From an uncultured Roseibium sp. (GTDB taxonomy: Bacteria; Pseudomonadota; Alphaproteobacteria; Rhizobiales; Stappiaceae), in assembly GCF_947494555.1 (NCBI RefSeq), contig NZ_CANLVF010000001.1, positions 186,001-250,000 of the forward strand: a DNA stretch of 64,000 bases, given 5' to 3'. Below are positions 47,183-57,535 of this stretch, one piece after another. A model generated the notes under the pieces. It saw only the letters and a program-made list of their open reading frames with translations. It was not told the origin of the DNA and ran no database searches. Position 1 is the stretch's first letter, and the number at the start of each line of letters is the position of its first letter. Position numbers and translations under genes: made by a program.

Positions 47183-48589
47183 GTGAAAAACGGAAACAGA
47201 TTTCAGATGACCCGCCGGCTTGCATTGGGTGCCCTCATGGCCGCCACCGCGATTGTGCCGGCATCGGGTGCGTTTGCCGAAATGCTGGATGTCGAGAAGG
47301 ACGAGCTGACATTCGGTTTTATCAAGCTGACCGACATGGCGCCGCTCGCGGTTGCCTACGAGCTTGGCTATTTTGAAGAAGAAGGCCTGTTCGTAACCCT
47401 GGAGCCGCAGGCGAACTGGAAAGTGCTTCTCGACCGCGTCATCACCGGCGAGTTGGACGGAGCGCACATGCTGGCCGGGCAGCCTCTTGCAGCGACCATT
47501 GGTTTCGGTACCAAAGCGCACATCGTGACGCCGTTTTCCATGGACCTGAACGGCAACGGCATCACTGTTTCCAATGAAATCTGGGAAATGATGAAGCCGC
47601 ATATCGAAATGCAGGATGACGGCAAGCCGGTGCACCCGATCAAGGCGTCCGCGCTGAAGCCGGTTGTCGACCAGTTCATCGATGAGGGCAAGCCGTTCAA
47701 CATGGGCATGGTCTTCCCGGTTTCGACGCACAACTATGAACTGCGCTACTGGCTTGCATCCGGCGACATCCATCCTGGTTTTTACTCTGAAACCGACATT
47801 TCGGGTCAGATCCAGGGAGAGGCACTGCTTTCCGTGACACCGCCACCGCAAATGCCGGCAACGCTCGAAGCCGGAACGATCTACGGCTACTGCGTTGGTG
47901 AGCCATGGAACCAGCAGGCTGTTTTCAAGGGCATTGGTGTTCCGGTTATCACCGACTACGAAATCTGGAAGAACAATCCGGAAAAGGTTTTCGGACTGAC
48001 AAAGGAATTCACCGAAGAATATCCGAACACGACGCTTGCGATTACCAAGGCGCTTATCCGGGCGGCCAAATGGCTCGACGAAAATGACAACGCCAACAGA
48101 ATGGAAGCCGTCGAGATTCTCGCTCGATCCGAATATGTCGGCGCGGATGCGGAAGTCATCGCGAACTCAATGACCGGCACGTTCGAGTATGAGAAGGGCG
48201 ACAAGCGCGAGGTTCCGGACTTCAACGTGTTCTACCGTTACTACGCGACTTATCCCTACTATTCAGACGCGGTCTGGTACCTGACCCAGATGCGCCGCTG
48301 GGGCCAGATTACAGAGCACAAGCCGGACAGCTGGTACGACGAGGTCGCTAAGTCAGTCTATCTCCCGGAAACCTATCTGAAAGCCGCACGCATGCTGGTT
48401 GAAGAGGGTCACGTGGCTGAGGAAGACTTCCCCTGGGACTCGGACGGATACCGTGCTCCGACACCGGCGGCCGACATCATTGACGGCATTCCCTATGACG
48501 GCAAGCAACCGAACGCCTACATCGACAGCCTCCCGATTGGCCTGAAGGGCAAGCAGATCGTGGACGGCAACGAAGTGGTCGGTGGCTGA
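47183..48589 (+). CDS. nrtA: Nitrate ABC transporter substrate-binding protein
   Basis: The 468-residue protein starts at GTG 47183 (AGGGAACAGG before it). The frame is open back to ATG 47102, but that codon lies in the leader terminator. A Tat-type signal ([26 protein letters not shown]) leads to the CmpA/NrtA domain: [66 protein letters not shown] and [20 protein letters not shown]. It captures nitrate (or nitrite) in the periplasm for NrtB and the fused ATPase. It is the first gene of the operon that runs to 58634. Confidence 0.93.
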   Translation: MKNGNRFQMTRRLALGALMAATAIVPASGAFAEMLDVEKDELTFGFIKLTDMAPLAVAYELGYFEEEGLFVTLEPQANWKVLLDRVITGELDGAHMLAGQPLAATIGFGTKAHIVTPFSMDLNGNGITVSNEIWEMMKPHIEMQDDGKPVHPIKASALKPVVDQFIDEGKPFNMGMVFPVSTHNYELRYWLASGDIHPGFYSETDISGQIQGEALLSVTPPPQMPATLEAGTIYGYCVGEPWNQQAVFKGIGVPVITDYEIWKNNPEKVFGLTKEFTEEYPNTTLAITKALIRAAKWLDENDNANRMEAVEILARSEYVGADAEVIANSMTGTFEYEKGDKREVPDFNVFYRYYATYPYYSDAVWYLTQMRRWGQITEHKPDSWYDEVAKSVYLPETYLKAARMLVEEGHVAEEDFPWDSDGYRAPTPAADIIDGIPYDGKQPNAYIDSLPIGLKGKQIVDGNEVVGG

Positions 48590-48602
48590 TCACACCTTCC
48601 CG

Positions 48603-48629
48603 GGAGGGGCGGTTTCATCCCGCCTCTCC
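48603..48629 (+). other. Intercistronic hairpin between nrtA and nrtB
   Basis: A 10-bp stem (GGAGGGGCGG 48603-48612 with CCGCCTCTCC 48620-48629, one G-U pair) lies 14 bases after nrtA and has only TTCTTT behind it. It probably protects the nrtA message or thins downstream transcription, a common feature after binding-protein genes. Confidence 0.65.
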
Positions 48630-48671
48630 TTCTTTATGGACACCTGAAAAATAAATTTAGGGACGCACCCC

Positions 48672-49754
48672 ATGGCCAATGCCGACACTGCCGGGTCTCC
48701 GGATCTTGCCCGGGCTGCCCGGAAAGAAAAACTCTTCACCTGGATCAACAAGGCCGGCGGCTGGCTCGATGCGCTCGGATTTTCCTGGCTTGTGCCGCTG
48801 ATGAAAATGGCAGCGGGCGATAGTCCGAGAGAGCAGTTGGGGGAACTGAAACGGGTCTTGCTGATCCCGCTGCTGGGCATCGCCGCATTTCTTGTTCTCT
48901 GGGGAACCCTGGCGCCGCAGGTTCAGACCTCGCTTGGAGCGGTTCCAGGTCCGGCACAGGTCTGGAGCCAGACAATCAATCTTTGGGAAGATCATGTTCG
49001 TGAGCGCGAGAAGGCAGCTGCGTTTTACGAACGCCAGGAAACCCGTAACGCGAAATTGGAAGCGGAAGGCAAGACCGACCGTGTCAAATGGCGCAATTAC
49101 ACCGGCAAGCCGACCTATATCGACCAGATCGGTACCTCGCTGAAGACCGTCGGGCTCGGATTTCTGATCGCAACCATCATCGCGGTTCCGCTTGGCATTG
49201 CGTCCGGCCTTTCAAGGTCCTTCAACGGCGCAATCAATCCGCTTATTCAGATCTTCAAGCCGGTGTCACCGCTTGCCTGGCTGCCGATCGTGACCATGAT
49301 CGTATCGGCGACTTATGCAAATCCTTATGACTGGCTGTCCAAGTCTCTGCTGATTTCCGCCGTCACGGTGACGCTGTGCTCCATGTGGCCGACGCTGATC
49401 AACACTGCGCTCGGTGTCGCATCGGTGGACAAGGATCTGATGAATGTCGGCCGCGTTCTGCAGCTCCCGACCTGGAAGACCATCACCAAGCTGGTGCTGC
49501 CGTCCTCGCTTCCGCTGATCTTCACAGGGCTGCGTCTGTCCCTGGGTGTGGGCTGGATGGTGCTGATTGCCGCAGAGATGCTGGCCCAGAACCCGGGCCT
49601 TGGAAAATTCGTCTGGGACGAGTTCCAGAACGGGTCCTCGCAGTCGCTCGCCAAGATCATGGTGGCTGTGCTGACCATCGGGCTCATCGGCTTCATGCTC
49701 GACCGTCTGATGTTCGCCCTGCAACGTGCGTTCACCTTCAGCGCCAACCGATAA
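48672..49754 (+). CDS. nrtB: Nitrate ABC transporter permease
   Basis: The 360-residue protein has a long cytoplasmic N-terminal region, a first membrane segment ([19 protein letters not shown], about residues 65-83), a charged region, and the binding-protein-dependent permease core. Key segments are [61 protein letters not shown] (the EAA-type loop that docks on the ATPase) and [13 protein letters not shown]. It forms the channel for nitrate import. The ATPase gene starts 10 bases after its stop. Confidence 0.94.
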   Translation: MANADTAGSPDLARAARKEKLFTWINKAGGWLDALGFSWLVPLMKMAAGDSPREQLGELKRVLLIPLLGIAAFLVLWGTLAPQVQTSLGAVPGPAQVWSQTINLWEDHVREREKAAAFYERQETRNAKLEAEGKTDRVKWRNYTGKPTYIDQIGTSLKTVGLGFLIATIIAVPLGIASGLSRSFNGAINPLIQIFKPVSPLAWLPIVTMIVSATYANPYDWLSKSLLISAVTVTLCSMWPTLINTALGVASVDKDLMNVGRVLQLPTWKTITKLVLPSSLPLIFTGLRLSLGVGWMVLIAAEMLAQNPGLGKFVWDEFQNGSSQSLAKIMVAVLTIGLIGFMLDRLMFALQRAFTFSANR

Positions 49755-49764
49755 GGAGACTGGT

Positions 49765-51525
49765 ATGTCCTTTCTGGAAATCTCCGGCGTCTCCAAATCC
49801 TACGGCGAAGGCGCCGGGCGCACGGACGTGCTGGAAGACATCAACCTCAAGGTGGAAGAGGGCGAGTTCATTGCCATTGTCGGGTTTTCCGGCACGGGCA
49901 AGACGACGCTGATCTCGCTGCTGGCAGGTCTGATCGAAGCCGACACGGGCGGCATCATCTTCAAGGGCAAGGAAATCGACGGACCCAGCCCGGACCGGGG
50001 CGTCGTTTTTCAATCCTATTCACTGATGCCGTGGCTGTCCGTCACCGGAAACGTTTCCCTTGCTGTCGACACCGTCTTCAAGAAAAAGTCGGCAAAGGAG
50101 CGCAAGGCCATCTGCGACAAATACATCGAGATGGTTGGCCTTGCTCATGCGAAGGACCGCAAGCCTGCGGAACTTTCCGGCGGGATGCGCCAGCGGGTGG
50201 CGGTTGCCAGAGCGCTTGCCATGCAGCCGGAAGTGCTGCTGCTCGACGAGCCGTTGTCGGCACTGGACGCTTTGACCCGGGCGAAACTTCAGGATGAGTT
50301 CGCCGCGATCTGCGAGCAGGAGAAGAAAACGATCGTCCTGATCACCAACGACGTGGACGAAGCCATTCTACTGGCGGACAGGATCGTTCCCTTGAAACCG
50401 GGCGCGAAGGCAACGCTCGGACCGGAATTTGCCGTTCCGTTCAAGCGGCCGCGCGACCGGGGTGAACTCAACCACAATGACGATTTCATCAAGCTCAGGG
50501 CCGACATTACCGAATACCTGATGGAGGTCGGTGCGGAGCGGGGTGCGGATCTGGAGCGTGACATCGTCCTGCCGAACATCGTGCCGATCACGCAGCGGCT
50601 CAAGCCGGACGACAAACTGCCGGCTGCCTACGAACGCGCGGCGGAAAGCGTCAAGGACGACCGGTTCCTGGAGTTCTCGCAACTCAAGAAAGTCTATCCG
50701 ACACCCAAGGGTCCTCTGACTGTCGTCGACGGCTTCGAGCTCAAAATGAAGAAGGGTGAGTTCATCACGCTGATCGGTCACTCGGGTTGCGGAAAGTCGA
50801 CCGTTCTTTCGATGGTGGCAGGCCTCAATCCGATTACCGAGGGCGCGATTGTTCTGGATGGAACCCATGTCACCCAGGCGGGACCGGACCGTGCGGTTGT
50901 GTTTCAGGCTCCGAGCCTGATGCCCTGGCTGACGGCCTATGAGAACGTCGAGCTCGGGGTCGACAAGGTCTATCCGGACGCTTCCAAAGCCGAAAAGCGG
51001 GATGTGATCGAGTATTACCTCTCGAAAGTCGGCCTGGCAGACGCGATGCAGAAGGCCGCGGTGGATTTGTCCAATGGCATGAAACAGCGTGTCGGCATCG
51101 CGCGGGCGTTTGCGTTGTCGCCGAAGCTGCTGCTTCTGGACGAACCGTTCGGAATGCTGGACAGCCTGACCCGTTGGGAGCTTCAGGACGTTCTGATGGA
51201 TGTCTGGAAGCGGACACAAGTTACGGCAGTCTGCGTAACCCACGATGTCGACGAGGCAATCTTGCTGGCGGACCGCGTCGTCATGATGTCGAACGGGCCA
51301 AATGCCCGGATCGGCAACATCATGGAAGTGGACCTGCCGCGGCCGCGTTCGCGCAAGGAACTGCTCGCTCACCCGGATTATTACGCTTACCGCGAGGAGC
51401 TTCTGGACTTCCTGGAGGCCTATGAAGGTGGCGCCGATCCGAGCGAAGAACAGCTCAAGTCCATCCAGGAAAAACGTGCTGCGCGCATGGCCCGCCAAAA
51501 GGCGGCCGTTGAAGCAGCCGAGTGA
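49765..51525 (+). CDS. Fused nitrate ABC transporter with two ATPase domains (NrtC-NrtD type)
   Basis: The 586-residue protein contains two complete ABC ATPase domains in tandem. Domain 1 has Walker A GFSGTGKT (40-47), signature LSGGM (137-141), Walker B LLLDEP (D161, E162), and Asn at the H-loop position (N195 in LITNDVDEA). Domain 2 has GHSGCGKS (338-345), LSNGM (435-439), LLLDEP (D459, E460) and an intact H-loop His (H493 in VTHDVDEA). A linker of roughly 85 residues (215-300) separates them. Cyanobacterial NrtC instead carries a NrtA-like C-terminal domain, and NrtD is separate. AAGGAG precedes ATG 49765. Confidence 0.92.
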   Translation: MSFLEISGVSKSYGEGAGRTDVLEDINLKVEEGEFIAIVGFSGTGKTTLISLLAGLIEADTGGIIFKGKEIDGPSPDRGVVFQSYSLMPWLSVTGNVSLAVDTVFKKKSAKERKAICDKYIEMVGLAHAKDRKPAELSGGMRQRVAVARALAMQPEVLLLDEPLSALDALTRAKLQDEFAAICEQEKKTIVLITNDVDEAILLADRIVPLKPGAKATLGPEFAVPFKRPRDRGELNHNDDFIKLRADITEYLMEVGAERGADLERDIVLPNIVPITQRLKPDDKLPAAYERAAESVKDDRFLEFSQLKKVYPTPKGPLTVVDGFELKMKKGEFITLIGHSGCGKSTVLSMVAGLNPITEGAIVLDGTHVTQAGPDRAVVFQAPSLMPWLTAYENVELGVDKVYPDASKAEKRDVIEYYLSKVGLADAMQKAAVDLSNGMKQRVGIARAFALSPKLLLLDEPFGMLDSLTRWELQDVLMDVWKRTQVTAVCVTHDVDEAILLADRVVMMSNGPNARIGNIMEVDLPRPRSRKELLAHPDYYAYREELLDFLEAYEGGADPSEEQLKSIQEKRAARMARQKAAVEAAE

Positions 51526-51545
51526 GCACAGGAGACATAAGAACA

Positions 51546-51971
51546 ATGACGCCAGATCAGATCCAGCTCATACAGGCCTCTTTTCAAAAAGTCGCTCCGA
51601 TTTCGGACAAAGCTGCCGAACTCTTCTATGGCAGGCTGTTTCAAATTGCTCCCGAGACAAAGCCGCTTTTCAAATCCAACATTGAGGACCAGGGCCGCAA
51701 GCTGATGACCACATTGGGGCTCGTCGTGAACGGGCTTTCCAATTTCGAAACCATTTTGCCGGCGGCAAAGACACTTGCGGTCAAGCATGTGGAATACGGT
51801 GTTGAGCCCGCTCACTATCCGCCCGTCGGTGCTGCGCTGATCTGGACCCTGGAACAGGGGCTCGGAGACGCATTCGACGAAGCAACGCGAACCGCCTGGA
51901 GTGCTGCTTACGCGGCGCTGTCGAGTGTGATGATCGAGGCTGCCTATTCAAGCGCGGAGGCGGCGGAGTAG
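51546..51971 (+). CDS. Single-domain bacterial globin
   Basis: The 141-residue protein is a flavohaemoglobin/Vitreoscilla-type globin without a reductase domain. Visible residues are Y28 at B10 (ELFYGRLF), F42 at CD1 (PLFKSN), Q49 near E7, and the proximal H81 (AVKHVEYGV), followed by the YPPVGAALIWTLEQGLG G-helix region. The ATG at 51546 follows AGGAG; the GTG at 51522 overlaps the ATPase gene and was rejected. It lies between the nitrate importer and nitrite reductase genes, 4 bases before nirB. Nitric oxide removal or electron or oxygen handling during nitrate assimilation is likely. Confidence 0.9.
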   Translation: MTPDQIQLIQASFQKVAPISDKAAELFYGRLFQIAPETKPLFKSNIEDQGRKLMTTLGLVVNGLSNFETILPAAKTLAVKHVEYGVEPAHYPPVGAALIWTLEQGLGDAFDEATRTAWSAAYAALSSVMIEAAYSSAEAAE

Positions 51972-51975
51972 ACCG

Positions 51976-54429
51976 ATGGAAAAGAAAAAACTTGTCATCG
52001 TCGGTAACGGCATGGCGCCGGGTCGGATGCTCGAATATCTGTTCGAGAAAGACAGCGACGCCTATGACGTGACCATCTTCAATGCGGAACCCAGGGTGAA
52101 TTACAATCGCCTCATGTTGTCGCCTGTACTGTCGGGTGAGAAGGCATACGAGGACATCATCACCCACGGAGACGACTGGTATGGCGCACACGGTGTTACG
52201 CTGCACAAGTCCGCGAAGGTTGCGCAGATTGACCGGAACGAAAAGACGGTAACCGCCGAAAACGGGCTCAAGGCTTCTTACGACAAACTGGTCATCGCCA
52301 CTGGCTCCAATCCGTTCATCATTCCCCTGCCGGGCAAAGACCTGGACGGTGTGCTTACCTACCGGGATCTGGATGATGTTGAAAAGATGCTCGACGCTGC
52401 GAAAAGCGGTGGCCGGGTCGTTGTCATTGGCGGCGGACTTCTTGGGCTTGAGGCCGCTGCAGGTCTGAAGATGCAGGGCATGGACGTCACCGTCCTGCAC
52501 CTGATGCCGACCTTGATGGAGCGTCAGCTGGATCCTGCCGCTGGTTTCCTTCTGGAAGAAGAATTCAAGCGGCGCGGGATTGATGTACGTACCAAGGCGA
52601 ACAGCCATGAGATCCTTGGCGACGGCTCCGGCAAGGTGAAAGGCATCAAGCTGGATGACGGCACCGAGATAGAGGCCAGCATCGTCGTTATGGCGGTCGG
52701 GATCCGCCCTTCTTTCGATCTTGCGAAATCCGCATCGCTTGATGTGGGGCGCGGTGTTCAGGTCGGCGACGACATGCGCACCAGTGATCCCGACATTTTT
52801 GCGCTCGGTGAGTGCGTGGAACATCGCGGCATGTGCTACGGCCTTGTCGCGCCGCTTTATGAGATGGCGGAAGTCATTGCCGACAATCTGTTGGGTGGTG
52901 CGTCCGAATATACCGGTTCGGTGACGGCCACCAAGCTCAAGGTGACGGGTGTAGATCTTTATTCCGCCGGTGACTTTGCAGAAGGTGACGACCGTGAGGA
53001 AATCGTTCTGCGCGATGCATCAGCTGGTGTTTATAAGCGACTGGTCCTGAAGGACAACCGCATCATCGGGGCGGTTCTTTACGGCGAGACTGCCGACGGG
53101 CCCTGGTTTTTCGATCTCTTGAAAAAACAATCAGACGTTTCCGAAATGCGGGAAACCCTGATCTTCGGCCAGGCGTATCAGGGGGGCGCCCCCCTGGACC
53201 CTACGGCGGCCGTTGCAGCCTTGCCGGATGATGCGGAAATCTGCGGCTGCAACGGCGTTTGTAAAGGAAAGATCGTTGGGGCGATCACCCACCAGGGACT
53301 GACATCGCTCGACGACGTCCGGGCGCACACCAAGGCATCTGCGTCCTGTGGAACATGCACCGGCCTCGTCGAGCAATTGATGCAGGTGACACTTGGCGAT
53401 GCCTACAACCCGGCTGCGGTGACGCCCATGTGCGGCTGCACCCATCTCGGTCACAGCGAGGTGCGCCGGCTGATCAAGTCCAAACGACTGAAAACCATTC
53501 CGCAGGTGATGCAGGAACTGGAATGGACGTCCTCCGGCGGGTGCGCAAAGTGCCGTCCGGCGCTCAACTACTACCTCGTCAGCGACTGGCCGGATGAATA
53601 TGCCGACGACTACCAGTCCCGGTTCATCAATGAGCGCGTCCACGCCAACATCCAGAAGGACGGAACTTATTCGGTTGTTCCGCGCATGTGGGGCGGCATG
53701 ACGTCCTCTACGGAACTGCGGGCGATCGCCGATGTCGTCGACAAGTTCAACATCCCGGCGGTGAAGTGCACCGGCGGTCAGCGCATCGACATGCTTGGTA
53801 TCAAGAAGGAAGACCTGCCGGAGGTGTGGGCGGATCTTGGAAAGGCAGGATTTGTTTCAGGGCAAGCCTACGCCAAGGGTCTGCGGACCGTCAAAACCTG
53901 CGTCGGATCGGACTGGTGCCGGTTTGGAACCCAGGATTCGACCGGGCTCGGCATCAAGATCGAGAAGTTCATGTGGGGCTCCTGGACACCGGCCAAGCTG
54001 AAGCTGGCCGTTTCCGGCTGTCCGCGCAACTGCGCCGAAGCGACCTGCAAGGATATCGGGGTCATATGTGTCGACAGTGGTTATGAGATCCATTTTGCCG
54101 GCGCTGCCGGTCTCGACATCAAGGGAACCGAAGTCCTTGGTCTGGTGAAAACCGAAGACGAAGCGCTCGAACATATCGTGGCACTGACGCAGATGTACCG
54201 GGAGCAGGGCCACTATCTGGAGCGGATCTACAAGTGGGCCAAGCGCATCGGTTATGACGAGATCCGCAGCCAGATCATGGACGATGCGGAGAAGCGCAAG
54301 GCCTATTACGACCGCTTCGTGTTCAGCCAGAAATTCGCGCAGATCGACCCCTGGTCGGAGCGTGTCTCCGGCAAGGACAAGCATGAATTCAAACCGATGG
54401 CGGTTCTGCAAGCGGAGGCGGCCGAATGA
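51976..54429 (+). CDS. nirB: Assimilatory nitrite reductase [NAD(P)H], large subunit
   Basis: The 817-residue enzyme reduces nitrite to ammonium in the cytoplasm. It has an FAD site (VIVGNGMAPGRMLEYL), an NAD(P)H site (VVVIGGGLLGLEAAAGLKMQG), a BFD-like [2Fe-2S] domain (ICGCNGVCKGKI ... CGTCTGLVEQ), a second Cys-rich region (MCGCTHLGHSE ... GGCAKCRPALNYYL), and the siroheme/[4Fe-4S] site with C642, C648, C682 and C686 (CVGSDWC, GCPRNC). The length is typical. The stop overlaps the nirD ATG. Confidence 0.96.
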   Translation: MEKKKLVIVGNGMAPGRMLEYLFEKDSDAYDVTIFNAEPRVNYNRLMLSPVLSGEKAYEDIITHGDDWYGAHGVTLHKSAKVAQIDRNEKTVTAENGLKASYDKLVIATGSNPFIIPLPGKDLDGVLTYRDLDDVEKMLDAAKSGGRVVVIGGGLLGLEAAAGLKMQGMDVTVLHLMPTLMERQLDPAAGFLLEEEFKRRGIDVRTKANSHEILGDGSGKVKGIKLDDGTEIEASIVVMAVGIRPSFDLAKSASLDVGRGVQVGDDMRTSDPDIFALGECVEHRGMCYGLVAPLYEMAEVIADNLLGGASEYTGSVTATKLKVTGVDLYSAGDFAEGDDREEIVLRDASAGVYKRLVLKDNRIIGAVLYGETADGPWFFDLLKKQSDVSEMRETLIFGQAYQGGAPLDPTAAVAALPDDAEICGCNGVCKGKIVGAITHQGLTSLDDVRAHTKASASCGTCTGLVEQLMQVTLGDAYNPAAVTPMCGCTHLGHSEVRRLIKSKRLKTIPQVMQELEWTSSGGCAKCRPALNYYLVSDWPDEYADDYQSRFINERVHANIQKDGTYSVVPRMWGGMTSSTELRAIADVVDKFNIPAVKCTGGQRIDMLGIKKEDLPEVWADLGKAGFVSGQAYAKGLRTVKTCVGSDWCRFGTQDSTGLGIKIEKFMWGSWTPAKLKLAVSGCPRNCAEATCKDIGVICVDSGYEIHFAGAAGLDIKGTEVLGLVKTEDEALEHIVALTQMYREQGHYLERIYKWAKRIGYDEIRSQIMDDAEKRKAYYDRFVFSQKFAQIDPWSERVSGKDKHEFKPMAVLQAEAAE

Positions 54430-54770
54430 ACGCGGAAACACGAAGCTGGGTGGCGATCGGAGACCTCGCCGACATCCCGCGAGAAGGTGCACGGGTCGTG
54501 AAGACCGATCGTGGCTGCATCGCGGTTTTTCGGACGGTGGACGACGAGGTCTTCGCGCTCGATGACCGCTGCCCCCACAAAGGCGGGCCGCTCAGCCAGG
54601 GGATCGTTCACGGATCTTCCGTCACCTGTCCCTTGCACAACTGGGTTTTCGATCTGGCGACCGGTCTCGCGCGCGGCGCTGACGAGGGTTCGGTTCCGGT
54701 AACGGCTGCACGGGTCGAAAACGGCAAGGTGTTGCTTGCCGCCGACGATCTTGCCCGCCGGGCCGGATGA
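54426..54770 (+). CDS. nirD: Nitrite reductase small subunit, Rieske type
   Basis: The 114-residue protein has a complete Rieske [2Fe-2S] set, C49-x-H51 (CPHKGGPLS) and C68-xx-H71 (CPLHNW). It can therefore carry a cluster, unlike the cluster-less NirD of enteric bacteria. It pairs with NirB for nitrite reduction. Its stop overlaps an ATG at 54767 that is in frame with nasA but not favoured as the nasA start. Confidence 0.94.
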   Translation: MNAETRSWVAIGDLADIPREGARVVKTDRGCIAVFRTVDDEVFALDDRCPHKGGPLSQGIVHGSSVTCPLHNWVFDLATGLARGADEGSVPVTAARVENGKVLLAADDLARRAG

Positions 54771-54847
54771 ACGGAAGACCGATACATGCTTGGCATCGAA
54801 AACATAAAACGGCCGGGTCTGGAGAGGAAAGAAAAAGGAGGGCAGGC

Positions 54848-57535
54848 GTGACCGCTTCAAAAAACACAAAAACGGTCAAGACAACCTGTCCCTATTGCGG
54901 TGTTGGCTGCGGGGTTCTTGCGACCCGGCAGCCGGACGGGTCGGTCGACATCAAGGGCGACCCGGATCACCCGGCAAATTTCGGAAGACTGTGCTCGAAA
55001 GGCTCCGCTCTTGGTGAAACCCTGTCGCTGGAGGACAGGCTGCTTCATCCGGAAATTAACGGCAAGCAGACAGACTGGGCATCCGCTCTTGATCTGGTGG
55101 CCGAAAAATTCTCCAGCGCTGTCAGGAATTTCGGCCCTAACAGTGTCGCATTTTATGTGTCCGGACAGATCCTCACCGAGGACTATTACGTCGCCAACAA
55201 GCTGATGAAGGGCTTTATCGGGTCGGCGAATATCGACACCAACTCCCGGCTCTGCATGGCCTCGTCCGTCGCCGGGCACCGGCGTGCGTTCGGCAGTGAC
55301 ACGGTCCCTGGAACTTACGAAGACCTGGAAAGCTGCGACCTGCTGGTGCTTGTCGGATCCAATCTTGCCTGGTGTCATCCGGTTCTGTTCCAGCGCGTCG
55401 AGGCTGCAAAGGCGGACAATCCGAATATGCGCGTCGTGGTCGTCGATCCGCGCGAAACCGCAACATGCGCCATTGCCGACCTGCATTTGGCGCTCAATCC
55501 GGATACGGATGTTTCTCTTTTCAACGGTTTGTTGGCGTTTCTGGCAGAATGCGACACGCTCGACCATGCCTACATAGACAGCAACACCAAGGGGTTCGAG
55601 GCGGCGATTGAATCCGCTGGTCCGTGCGAGATCAATAGGATCTCGGAGGAGACCGGGCTGTCTCCGCGCGACATTGCGACGTTTTACACGATGGTGGCCC
55701 GGACACCGAAAACGGTGACCGTCTATTCGCAGGGCGTCAACCAATCGGTCTGCGGAACGGACAAGGTCAACGCGATTATCAACACGCATCTGGCTACCGG
55801 CAGGATCGGCAGACCCGGCATGGGGCCATTTTCAGCGACCGGACAGCCCAATGCCATGGGCGGACGTGAAGTGGGTGGTCTCGCCAATATGCTGGCGGCC
55901 CATATGGCGCTTGAAAATCCCGATCACCGTGCACTGGTGAAGTCCTTCTGGCAGAGCCCAGTCATTGCCGAGCAGCAGGGCCTGAAGGCCGTCGATATGT
56001 TTCAGGCTGTGCGCGACGGCAGCGTGAAAGCAATCTGGATCATGTCCACCAACCCGGTCGACAGCCTGCCGGATGCAGACGGCGTGGCCGCGGCTCTTGA
56101 AGCCTGCCCCTTTGTCGTTGTGTCCGATGTCACGCGTGCGGCCGACACCGTTGCCTATGCGGACGTGCTGTTGCCAGCCGCCGCCTGGGGCGAAAAAGAC
56201 GGGACGGTGACCAATTCGGAGCGCAGGATCTCGCGGCAAAAACGGTTCCTGGACCTGCCGGGCAACGTGACGCCGGACTGGTGGCAGCTCGCCGAGGTCG
56301 CTCGGCGGATGGGATTTGAAGACGCATTCGACTATGACGGTCCGGACGCCATTTTCCGGGAACATGCGGCGCTTTCCGGCTTTGAAAATGAAGGGCGGCG
56401 AGACTTCGATATCGGTGCACTTGCAGACATCTCGTCCGATGCGTTCGACGAGCTTGAACCGGTGCAATGGCCGCAACGAAAGGGCGGGTCTCGGAAAGAC
56501 ACACGCTTTTTTGCCAAAGGCGGCTTCTTCACGGCGGACCGCAAGGCGTCTTTCATACCTGTGGCGCAAAAACCACCGCGCAGGACCGGCCGTAAGTATC
56601 CGTTCGTTCTCAACACCGGCCGTGTGCGCGATCAGTGGCATACGCTGACACGCACGGGTAAAGCGCCGCGCCTGTCGTCGCACATTGCCGAACCATTTGT
56701 CGAAATTCATCCTGACGATGCAGCGTCAGCCGGGCTGGGGGCAGCCGACCTGGTCGAGGTGAAGAGCCCGTACGGCTCCGTGATCGTGCGCGCTCAGGTG
56801 ACGGAACGGATACGGCCGGGGTCGGTGTTCGTGCCCATGCACTGGACAGACCAGATGTCGTCGAAAGGCCGTGTTGACGCCGTCGTTGCGCCAGAGGTGG
56901 ACCCGGTTTCCGGTCAGCCCGGATCGAAATTTACACCTGTTTCCGTGCGCAAGCTCGATTTCGGTTGGTACGGCTTCGCAGTGGTGCGGGAAAAGCCGGC
57001 GTTGCCTCGGGCCGGGTACTGGACGATTGCCTCCACCAGGGGCGGGTGGCGCGTGGAAATGGCCGGAGATGCGCGAACTGATCTCGTTGGCATGGCCCGT
57101 GGATTTTTCGGCGAAAATGCAGAATTGTTGCAGTTCGAGGACGCACATAGCGGATTGCAGCGGATTGCCGGCTGGCAGGGTGAAACATTCGCGGGTGTTG
57201 TCTTTTGTGCGCATGAACCCGTTTCAGTGTCCAGGCAATGGGCCTGCGGACTGCTGGAAACGCCGACTGTTCCGGCCCACCAGCGTTTCAGTGTCCTCGC
57301 CGGTCGCCCACCAGCCGATATGCCGGACAAGGGGGCCATTGTGTGTTCCTGCTTCCAGGTTGGCAGCGCTGAAATCGTCGCTGCCGCCAAGGACGGTGCA
57401 GCGACCGTAAAAGCGATAGGGGCCTGCCTGAAGGCCGGGACAAACTGCGGATCGTGCCGGTCTGAAATCCAGACGCTTCTCGATGCCAGGCTCAAGGAGA
57501 CTTGTGATGAAGCCGATATCGCCCAAGCCGGTTGA
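54848..57535 (+). CDS. nasA: Assimilatory nitrate reductase, catalytic subunit
   Basis: The 895-residue molybdenum bis-PGD enzyme reduces nitrate to nitrite. The N-terminal [4Fe-4S] ligands are C14, C17, C21 and C49 (CPYCGVGCGVL ... GRLCSKG). Next come molybdopterin oxidoreductase segments (LCMASSVAGHRRAFGSD, GPFSATGQPNAMGGREVGG) and the C-terminal molydopterin-binding domain (NTGRVRDQWHTLTRTGKAP). A BFD-like [2Fe-2S] module ends the protein (VCSCFQVG ... CGSCRSEIQ), as in NasA types that take electrons from a separate reductase. GTG 54848 was chosen for its AAGGAGG site; ATG 54767 would add 27 unlike residues. Confidence 0.95.
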   Translation: MTASKNTKTVKTTCPYCGVGCGVLATRQPDGSVDIKGDPDHPANFGRLCSKGSALGETLSLEDRLLHPEINGKQTDWASALDLVAEKFSSAVRNFGPNSVAFYVSGQILTEDYYVANKLMKGFIGSANIDTNSRLCMASSVAGHRRAFGSDTVPGTYEDLESCDLLVLVGSNLAWCHPVLFQRVEAAKADNPNMRVVVVDPRETATCAIADLHLALNPDTDVSLFNGLLAFLAECDTLDHAYIDSNTKGFEAAIESAGPCEINRISEETGLSPRDIATFYTMVARTPKTVTVYSQGVNQSVCGTDKVNAIINTHLATGRIGRPGMGPFSATGQPNAMGGREVGGLANMLAAHMALENPDHRALVKSFWQSPVIAEQQGLKAVDMFQAVRDGSVKAIWIMSTNPVDSLPDADGVAAALEACPFVVVSDVTRAADTVAYADVLLPAAAWGEKDGTVTNSERRISRQKRFLDLPGNVTPDWWQLAEVARRMGFEDAFDYDGPDAIFREHAALSGFENEGRRDFDIGALADISSDAFDELEPVQWPQRKGGSRKDTRFFAKGGFFTADRKASFIPVAQKPPRRTGRKYPFVLNTGRVRDQWHTLTRTGKAPRLSSHIAEPFVEIHPDDAASAGLGAADLVEVKSPYGSVIVRAQVTERIRPGSVFVPMHWTDQMSSKGRVDAVVAPEVDPVSGQPGSKFTPVSVRKLDFGWYGFAVVREKPALPRAGYWTIASTRGGWRVEMAGDARTDLVGMARGFFGENAELLQFEDAHSGLQRIAGWQGETFAGVVFCAHEPVSVSRQWACGLLETPTVPAHQRFSVLAGRPPADMPDKGAIVCSCFQVGSAEIVAAAKDGAATVKAIGACLKAGTNCGSCRSEIQTLLDARLKETCDEADIAQAG

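Noticed and set aside
50368..51546. 392-codon open frame on the minus strand
   Set aside because: It is antisense to the fused ATPase gene, which has intact Walker motifs in the other frame.
54767..54847. ATG 54767 as start of nasA
   Set aside because: It overlaps the nirD stop but adds 27 basic residues unlike the family; GTG 54848 has a much stronger ribosome site directly before the normal N-terminus.
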